This document shows, one piece after another, positions 59,261 through 64,000 of a stretch of DNA of 64,000 nt. Every line of letters starts with the position of its first letter. Position 1 is the first letter of the stretch. Location: the NCBI GenBank assembly GCA_021787035.1, contig JAJYMM010000062.1, forward strand, positions 25,863-89,862, read 5' to 3'. Made by a program: the position numbers and the translations under genes. The DNA is from Actinomycetes bacterium (GTDB lineage Bacteria; Actinomycetota; Acidimicrobiia; Acidimicrobiales; Palsa-688). A model generated the notes under the pieces. The model was not told the DNA's origin, searched no databases, and was given only the letters and a program-made list of their open reading frames with translations.

Positions 59261-60420
59261 GCCTAGATAGCGCCGCAAGTCAAGGCGAGGCGGTCATAGA
59301 GCTTGTGGACGTCACGAAGACCTACCCCGTCGAGCCGCCGGTCCTTGCACTTCGGGGCGTGAGCCTGAGGGTCGAGCAGGGAGAGCTAGTCGGGATCGTC
59401 GGGCCGTCGGGCTCGGGCAAGACAACACTTTTGCACCTGATCGGTACTCTGGACCGCCCCACGAGCGGCACCGTCCGCGTTGCGGGCTACGACGTTGCCA
59501 AGCTCTCTGACCGGGAACTGTCTGCGTTGAGGGCGGGGAGGGTTGGCTTCGTGTTCCAGCAGTTTTTCCTGGCCGAACACCAAAGCGTCCTTGACAACGT
59601 GGCTGACGGGCTCCTTTATGCGGGACCCTCCCTGGTGGAGCGTCGCCAGGCCGCCCGAGAAGCCCTTTGCAGGGTTGGCCTTGCCGACAAACTGGGCGTC
59701 CGGCCGACGCAAATGTCCGGCGGGCAACGCCAGCGGGTTGCCATCGCTCGTGCCCTGGTCGGCAACCCGGCAATCGTGCTCGCCGACGAGCCCACGGGCA
59801 ACCTGGACCAGGCAACTGGCCAATCCATCCTGGACCTTTTCGTTGAGCTCAATGCCGAAGGGACGACGATCCTTCTCATAACCCACGACCTCGCGATCGC
59901 CTCGCGCATGGCGCGCGTGGTACGAGTGCTCGACGGCCTGGTAATCGACGACACGACGCAACACAGGGGAGCCGGGTTGCTCGGTTCCACCAGCCAGGTC
60001 CGAGGAGGTTCAGTTGCGGGCGGCGGATCCAGCCCGGCGCCGGCGGTGAGCGGCGCGTTCCCGGCGCCGGCGCCGGCGCCGGGAAACTCTGCAAGGCTCG
60101 GGGACGGTGTTGGGCCGGCGCTGGGCGGTGCTGCGGGGTGCGATGCCGCCGGGGGCGGTGCTGCGTGGGGCGGTGCCGCGGGGGTCGATGCCGCGGGAGT
60201 CGATTCCGCCGGAGGCGGTGCCGCGGGAGGTGGTGGCGCCAGGGGCGGTGCTGCGTTGGAGGGCCCGGCGCAGGGCGGTGCTGAGTTGGAGGGCCCGGCG
60301 GCGGTGCTCGGTCTGCGGGTAGAGGGCTGGCGCCAAATGATGCAGCTTTCCCGTCGGCCGGCTCGAGGCACGACGGGGGGCTTGAGCAAGGCGGAGCGGA
60401 GGTTGAGTCGTGAGCCGTAG
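59257..60420 (+). CDS. MacB-type ABC ATPase with a pentapeptide-repeat tail
   Basis: A 387-residue protein. Residues 1-232 are a complete LolD/MacB-type ATPase: Walker A GPSGSGKTT (49-57), signature MSGGQRQR (153-160), Walker B IVLADEP (173-179), H-loop His210. Beyond residue 240 a Pro/Ala/Gly-rich tail of ~145 residues is added, with eleven five-residue units (294-348, such as GCDAA, GGGAA, WGGAA, GVDAA, LEGPA). Normal relatives end near 230. The tail overlaps the start of the permease gene by 11 bases. It energises export with the adaptor and permease. Confidence 0.88.
   Translation: MSLDSAASQGEAVIELVDVTKTYPVEPPVLALRGVSLRVEQGELVGIVGPSGSGKTTLLHLIGTLDRPTSGTVRVAGYDVAKLSDRELSALRAGRVGFVFQQFFLAEHQSVLDNVADGLLYAGPSLVERRQAAREALCRVGLADKLGVRPTQMSGGQRQRVAIARALVGNPAIVLADEPTGNLDQATGQSILDLFVELNAEGTTILLITHDLAIASRMARVVRVLDGLVIDDTTQHRGAGLLGSTSQVRGGSVAGGGSSPAPAVSGAFPAPAPAPGNSARLGDGVGPALGGAAGCDAAGGGAAWGGAAGVDAAGVDSAGGGAAGGGGARGGAALEGPAQGGAELEGPAAVLGLRVEGWRQMMQLSRRPARGTTGGLSKAERRLSREP
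60136..60300 (+). repeat. degenerate 15-bp repeat, eleven units, in the ABC ATPase gene
   Basis: Codons 294-348 form eleven units of five residues with Gly and Ala at fixed places. The last units (LEGPA-QGGAE-LEGPA) also repeat at DNA level. The period is the same 15 bp as the perfect arrays elsewhere in the window, but older and diverged. Confidence 0.75.
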
Positions 60421-61648
60421 TCGGAGCAACGGCAGCAACGGCAGCAGCAACGGGTCGCTCTCGCCGGCACGGGTACGCGCTCGCGACGTCGCTCGCTTGG
60501 CGAGTATCGGGATCCGCACTCGCAAGCTGCGAGCAGGGCTCTCGGCTCTCGGCATAGCGATTGGCGTTGCCGCGATAGTGGCGGTGCTCGGGCTGTCAGC
60601 TTCGTCTGAAGCGGGGCTCTTGGCGGAGATCAACAAACTCGGTACCAACCTCCTGACCGTGACCAACGGCCAGACTCTCTTCGGCCAGACCGCGGAGTTG
60701 CCAAAAGCGGCCCCGGGCATGATCGGGCGAATAGGGCCTGTTACCAACGTCCAGTACGTCGGCGCCTTGGACAATGACAATGCTTTCCGGAGCCCTCTCA
60801 TACCCTCGGTTGACACCAACGCCATATCCGTTGACGCCTCGAGCCTAGAGCTCCCGAGCGCCGTCGGCACCACCGTGGCCCAGGGCGCCTACCTCAACGC
60901 GGCCACGGCCAACGAAGCCGTCGTCGTGCTCGGTGCCGCCGCCGCCCAGCGCCTCGGGATCGACCGCGTCTTCCCGGGTGAGCGGATCTGGGTGGGCGAC
61001 ATGTGGTTTTACGTTGCGGGTATCCTCAACCCAGCACTCCTCACGCCTGAGGTCGACTCGTCTGTCTTCATTGGGTTCCCCGCTGCAGAGAAGTACCTCG
61101 GTTTCGATGGGCACCCCTCGGAGATCTACCTACGGACGGTGACTTCCCAGGTCACGGCGGTTGACAACGTTCTTGCCGCTACGGCCAACCCGGAAAACCC
61201 GAGCGAGGTCGACGTGTCGCAGCCGTCCTCGGCCCTCACTGCGGAAGCCGAGGCCAAGGCTGCGCTCAATTCGCTCTTCCTCGGCCTCGGGGGGGTCTCT
61301 CTGCTCGTCGGCGCCGTCGGGGTTGCGAACATCATGGTGATCTCCGTGCTAGAACGCCGCTCTGAGATCGGCCTCCGCCGGGCGCTTGGTGCGACGAAGG
61401 GGCACGTTCGTATGCAGTTCATGGCCGAAGCCGTGTTGCTTTCGCTCCTGGGTGGCGCGATCGGGGTGGTCGCGGGGGCGATAGCGACGGCGGTCTACGC
61501 GTCCGCAAACGGTGAGTTGGTCGATATCCCGGCGGAGGCCTGGGCAGGGGGTTTCGGGGCTGCGATATTGATCGGCGCGGTGGCGGGGCTGATGCCGGCA
61601 CTCCGGGCCGCTCGGATGTCGCCGACTGAGGCCCTGTGGAGCATCTGA
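60410..61648 (+). CDS. MacB/FtsX-type ABC permease
   Basis: A 412-residue permease with one N-terminal helix (GLSALGIAIGVAAIVAVLGL), a ~220-residue extracytoplasmic MacB_PCD domain (SSEAGLLAEINKLGTNLLTV) and three C-terminal helices with the FtsX motif VLERRSEIGLRRALGATKGH. With the ATPase and membrane fusion protein it makes a MacAB-like machine that moves substrates outside the membrane rather than through it. GTG start, overlapping the ATPase gene by 11 bases. It is the last gene of the exporter. Confidence 0.9.
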   Translation: MSRSRSNGSNGSSNGSLSPARVRARDVARLASIGIRTRKLRAGLSALGIAIGVAAIVAVLGLSASSEAGLLAEINKLGTNLLTVTNGQTLFGQTAELPKAAPGMIGRIGPVTNVQYVGALDNDNAFRSPLIPSVDTNAISVDASSLELPSAVGTTVAQGAYLNAATANEAVVVLGAAAAQRLGIDRVFPGERIWVGDMWFYVAGILNPALLTPEVDSSVFIGFPAAEKYLGFDGHPSEIYLRTVTSQVTAVDNVLAATANPENPSEVDVSQPSSALTAEAEAKAALNSLFLGLGGVSLLVGAVGVANIMVISVLERRSEIGLRRALGATKGHVRMQFMAEAVLLSLLGGAIGVVAGAIATAVYASANGELVDIPAEAWAGGFGAAILIGAVAGLMPALRAARMSPTEALWSI

Positions 61649-61652
61649 GCGC

Positions 61653-61745
61653 CGCACCGCCCAGTCAACGCACCGCCCAGTCAACGCAGCGCCCAGTCTC
61701 CCGCAGCTGCGCCCAGTCTCCCGCAGCTGCGCCCAGTCTCCCACA
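61653..61745. repeat. compound tandem repeat between the permease and MFS genes
   Basis: Two copies of a 16-bp unit (CGCACCGCCCAGTCAA) run into three copies of a 20-bp unit (GCGCCCAGTCTCCCGCAGCT, 61689-61708, 61709-61728, then partial). Both units share CGCCCAGTC. It fills most of the 145-base gap. Confidence 0.9.
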
Positions 61746-61793
61746 TCGGCGTCCAGTCGAGGCGGCCTGGCACCGCCACGGTCGCCGTAAGAT

Positions 61794-63545
61794 TTGCGTG
61801 TTCGTAAGGTCGTGTCCTGCCTCGTCGAGCCTGAAGCGGCGGCGCGGCTACTGGAACCCCGTCGTGGGCTAGTTCGCGAGGTCGTTGTTGCCTCGTCCTC
61901 CGACCGTGGCGGGCCGATCAGCATGTCGTTTTCGCAGGTCGCTGGCCCATTAGCTTCTTATCACCGCACGGTCGAGTTCGCTCGGCGTTTCGGACCGGAC
62001 GGTCTCGTGCCAGTTCGCCAGGAAGTTCACCTGAGGGTCGGGTTGCCTTGGTGGTCCTGGCTCTTCGCTCCTCTCCTTCGTGCGCACCTCGGGCGCTTCG
62101 CGCCCGGCCGGGCAAAGATGCCGTGGTGGGGCCCGCCGCAGCGACTCGACCGGCGCCCTGCCGTGATGCTCGCCACGCTGGCCGCTCTCGTCGCTGTGCA
62201 GGGATTCGTTGCAGGGATCTTGCCTGCGACGCTCACCTATGCCGCCAGTCAGATGCGTGCTGGAACCTTTGCCCAGGGTGCGGTATTCGCCGCGGTAGAG
62301 CTTTCTGCGCTACCGGCGTTGGCTGCATTGGTCCTGGCCGATCGCCGCGGAAGACGTTCGGTGCTTCTCTCGGCAACGGGGGCGGCCGTGGTGATGAGCG
62401 AGGTGGGTGCGGTTGTACCGTCGGTGGGCTGGCTCGCCATAACCCAGGTGGCGGCCGGCGCATTGGTCGCGGCAGGTGGTATAGCCGCCATCGTGTTAGC
62501 CGTTGAGGAAGTGCCTGACGGCTGCCGGGCTTGGTCCGTCGGTGTGCTCGGTATGGCCGGAGGGCTGGGCGCCGGGGTGCCGCTCGCGCTCTTGCCGCTT
62601 GTGGACTTAGGCCCGGGAGGCTGGCGTTGGCTGTACGCGTTGAGCGTCTGTTGCCTGCCGGTCGTCATTCGGAGCGCTCGTTGCCTGCCGGAAGGCCGGC
62701 GCTGGTCAGTGGGTCGGGACCTGGAGGCTTTGCTCCTTGCCGGTCATGCGACATCGGACGGAGGATCCCCGCTGGAACCCCGCCGGGAGGGGCCCGGCTC
62801 CAACGTAGCGGCCCGGGAGGGCGTGCGTCTGCCCGACACGTACGCTCTTACAGCCGGTCGAGGGGAGGGCAGGGCCATCGGAGGCGCGGGCTCGCGTGGC
62901 GCACCTGGCGGACACAAGCTTGCGTTGCTCTGTGCCGGCGCCGTCCTGTTCGCAATCTTTGCCGTGCCGGCGGGGCAGTTCCAGACCCAGTTCCTTCGTG
63001 ATTATCGGCACTATTCCGCCCTCTCCATATCGTTGCTCGAACAACTGAGCGGCACGCTAGGAGGTCTCGGGGTGCTTGTGGGCGGGCGCATGGCGGACAC
63101 CCGTGGTAGGCGGCCTGTTGGGGTCGCATGCGTCGGGGGCGCGACGCTTTTCACGCTTGCCGCCTACCTAACGCACGCTTGGCTCATGTGGGCAAGTGCC
63201 ACAGCTAGCCAGTTCTTCCTGTACGCCGCGGCTCCCGTGCTCGGTGTGTACGGTGCCGAGCTCTTTACTACGAGGGCCAGGGCTCGTTCCGCCGGCTTGG
63301 TTTCGGCGGCCTCGTCGGTCGGTGCAGTCGCGGGTCTCGTGTCGATGGGCTGGCTGGCGTCCAGGATGGGCAGTTTTGTGCCCGCGCTCGCGCTTCTCGC
63401 TGCCGGCCCGGCCGTCCTTGTAGTACTTCTCCTGCTCGCCTACCCTGAGAGCGCTGGTCGTAGCCTCGATGACCTAAGCACTGACCTTGCCGACCGAGCC
63501 TCGCTCGCAGGCTCAGCCATAGTCGCGGCTGAGAGGCAACACTGA
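61794..63545 (+). CDS. MFS transporter with an N-terminal soluble domain
   Basis: A 583-residue protein. The first ~110 residues are soluble (SQVAGPLASYHRTVEFARRF, HLRVGLPWWSWLFAPLLRAH) and precede a 12-helix major facilitator domain with the loop 2-3 motif ADRRGRRSVLL and the second-half GGRMADTRGRRPVG. The same soluble-domain-plus-MFS plan is known to me from other Acidimicrobiia. The substrate is unknown. The start is uncertain (TTG 61794 or in-frame GTG near 61812). A -10-like TAAGAT (61788-61793) directly precedes it. It may be part of the efflux neighbourhood. Confidence 0.75.
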   Translation: MRVRKVVSCLVEPEAAARLLEPRRGLVREVVVASSSDRGGPISMSFSQVAGPLASYHRTVEFARRFGPDGLVPVRQEVHLRVGLPWWSWLFAPLLRAHLGRFAPGRAKMPWWGPPQRLDRRPAVMLATLAALVAVQGFVAGILPATLTYAASQMRAGTFAQGAVFAAVELSALPALAALVLADRRGRRSVLLSATGAAVVMSEVGAVVPSVGWLAITQVAAGALVAAGGIAAIVLAVEEVPDGCRAWSVGVLGMAGGLGAGVPLALLPLVDLGPGGWRWLYALSVCCLPVVIRSARCLPEGRRWSVGRDLEALLLAGHATSDGGSPLEPRREGPGSNVAAREGVRLPDTYALTAGRGEGRAIGGAGSRGAPGGHKLALLCAGAVLFAIFAVPAGQFQTQFLRDYRHYSALSISLLEQLSGTLGGLGVLVGGRMADTRGRRPVGVACVGGATLFTLAAYLTHAWLMWASATASQFFLYAAAPVLGVYGAELFTTRARARSAGLVSAASSVGAVAGLVSMGWLASRMGSFVPALALLAAGPAVLVVLLLLAYPESAGRSLDDLSTDLADRASLAGSAIVAAERQH

Positions 63546-63583
63546 TTGTGGTCAGTATTTTTCATCGCTGCGGCGCGAGCCTG

Positions 63584-63589
63584 TATAAC
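63584..63589 (+). promoter_or_regulatory. -10-like TATAAC, leaderless start of the last gene
   Basis: TATAAC ends six bases before the ATG at 63596, without a Shine-Dalgarno. Confidence 0.5.
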
Positions 63590-63595
63590 TGGGTG

Positions 63596-64000
63596 ATGTC
63601 GAAGCTGCGTCTGACAATTGTCGCTCTATGTGCGGTCGTGTTACTAGCTGGGACAGGGGTCGCTCGGGCCTCGGCGAGCAACCTTGGCTTGGGCGCAGCC
63701 CACACTGTCAAGATCACAGGTGTTCCGACCAAACTTGCGATCACCCCTGCGGGCCGGGTCGGCTACCGGGAGGTCGGGAGCGGGAGCCCGGTGCTACTGA
63801 TCATGGGCTTGGGAGGTTCCATGGACGACTGGGAGCCCGCGTTCGTCAACGCACTGGCGGCCAGTTATCGGGTGGTCATGTTCGACAACGCTGGCATAGG
63901 TGAGACTGCCAGCTTGCCGGCGCCACTCAGCATCGTGAAAATGGCGAACGAGACGAGCGATTTCATCTCGGCAATCCATCTTGGGAGGACGGGCGGTGCT
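63596..64000 (+). CDS. secreted alpha/beta hydrolase, N-terminal part
   Basis: The first 135 residues are present and the frame is open at the right edge. A signal peptide (residues ~1-26, core LTIVALCAVVLLAGTGVA, cut after RASA) precedes an alpha/beta hydrolase start: VGYREVGSGSPVLLIMGLGG (oxyanion region) and YRVVMFDNAGIGET, followed by TSDFISAIHLGR just before the nucleophile elbow, which lies outside the window. It is probably an exported esterase or peptidase-like hydrolase. This short frame is supported by the leaderless -10 and by clear homology features. Confidence 0.78.
   Translation, partial: MSKLRLTIVALCAVVLLAGTGVARASASNLGLGAAHTVKITGVPTKLAITPAGRVGYREVGSGSPVLLIMGLGGSMDDWEPAFVNALAASYRVVMFDNAGIGETASLPAPLSIVKMANETSDFISAIHLGRTGGA

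Noticed and set aside
61653..61745. CRISPR-like appearance of the repeat cluster
   Set aside because: Units are 16 and 20 bp, directly adjacent, with no spacers and no cas genes in the window.
1..64000. tRNA, rRNA, transposase, integrase or phage genes
   Set aside because: I looked for tRNA T-loop sequences, rRNA-like stretches and mobile-element motifs by eye and saw none. A covariance search could still find a structured RNA.

Overview
The window is 64 kb of high-GC DNA from an actinobacterium, most likely the class Acidimicrobiia. That is inferred from frequent GTG starts, genes beginning six or seven bases after a TAnnnT hexamer, F420-linked protein families (PPOX and FrhB types), an actinobacterial-type bS22 ribosomal mini-protein, and strictly chromosomal content. 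I found no insertion sequence, phage gene, CRISPR array, tRNA or rRNA.

Layout. 1-5100: the end of a secreted lipase, a PPOX/F420 oxidoreductase, an SRPBCC protein, a frameshifted acetyltransferase, a DMT-family exporter and an EAL-HDOD signalling protein. 5221-10110 (minus): an esterase-like hydrolase, a membrane GGDEF protein and a split cytochrome b pair with no Rieske gene. 10182-20273: a sugar catabolic island with a GntR/HutC regulator divergent from a GH38 alpha-mannosidase, a three-gene sugar ABC importer lacking its own ATPase, a PfkB kinase, a GlmS-like SIS protein and a PhyH-type dioxygenase. 20298-24895 (minus): a type IIA topoisomerase subunit pair. 24988-29732: SMP-30 lactonase, a beta-propeller-like protein, SRPBCC, RidA, two small zinc proteins and a two-helix membrane protein. 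29906-37554: a metallophosphoesterase, aminopeptidase N, a LigD-like PE-POL protein, BlaI and a hypothetical protein. 37668-43623: a housekeeping run (ychF, rsmI, metG, tatD, ksgA, ispE), followed on the other strand by bS22 and an FrhB-family protein. 45938-52849: a complete Dpp/Opp-type importer with a metallophosphoesterase inside the operon. 52891-61648: a two-component system facing two secreted proteins, an unusually long membrane-fusion protein and a MacB-like ABC pair. 61794-64000: an MFS transporter and the start of a secreted alpha/beta hydrolase.

The strongest candidate for a new system is 52891-61648. The extracytoplasmic part of the histidine kinase carries the same Cys-Met-Arg-x-His-Gly ... 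Cys module that occurs twice in each of the two secreted proteins encoded next door. The intergenic DNA between the kinase and these genes holds five GGTAAC-like half-sites, mostly 10-11 bp apart. This suggests a kinase that senses the same ligand as, or the state of, its own exported proteins.

Two patterns run across the whole window. Short tandem repeats with a 15-bp unit, usually in three or four copies, occur at five separate places, three inside genes as pentapeptide repeats and two between genes. A -10-like TAnnnT lies six or seven bases before the start codon of about ten genes, pointing to widespread leaderless mRNAs. Two further regulatory sites stand out: paired HutC-type GTATAGAC sites on the sugar island, and two identical 17-bp palindromes over the promoter of a ClpX-zinc-finger protein.
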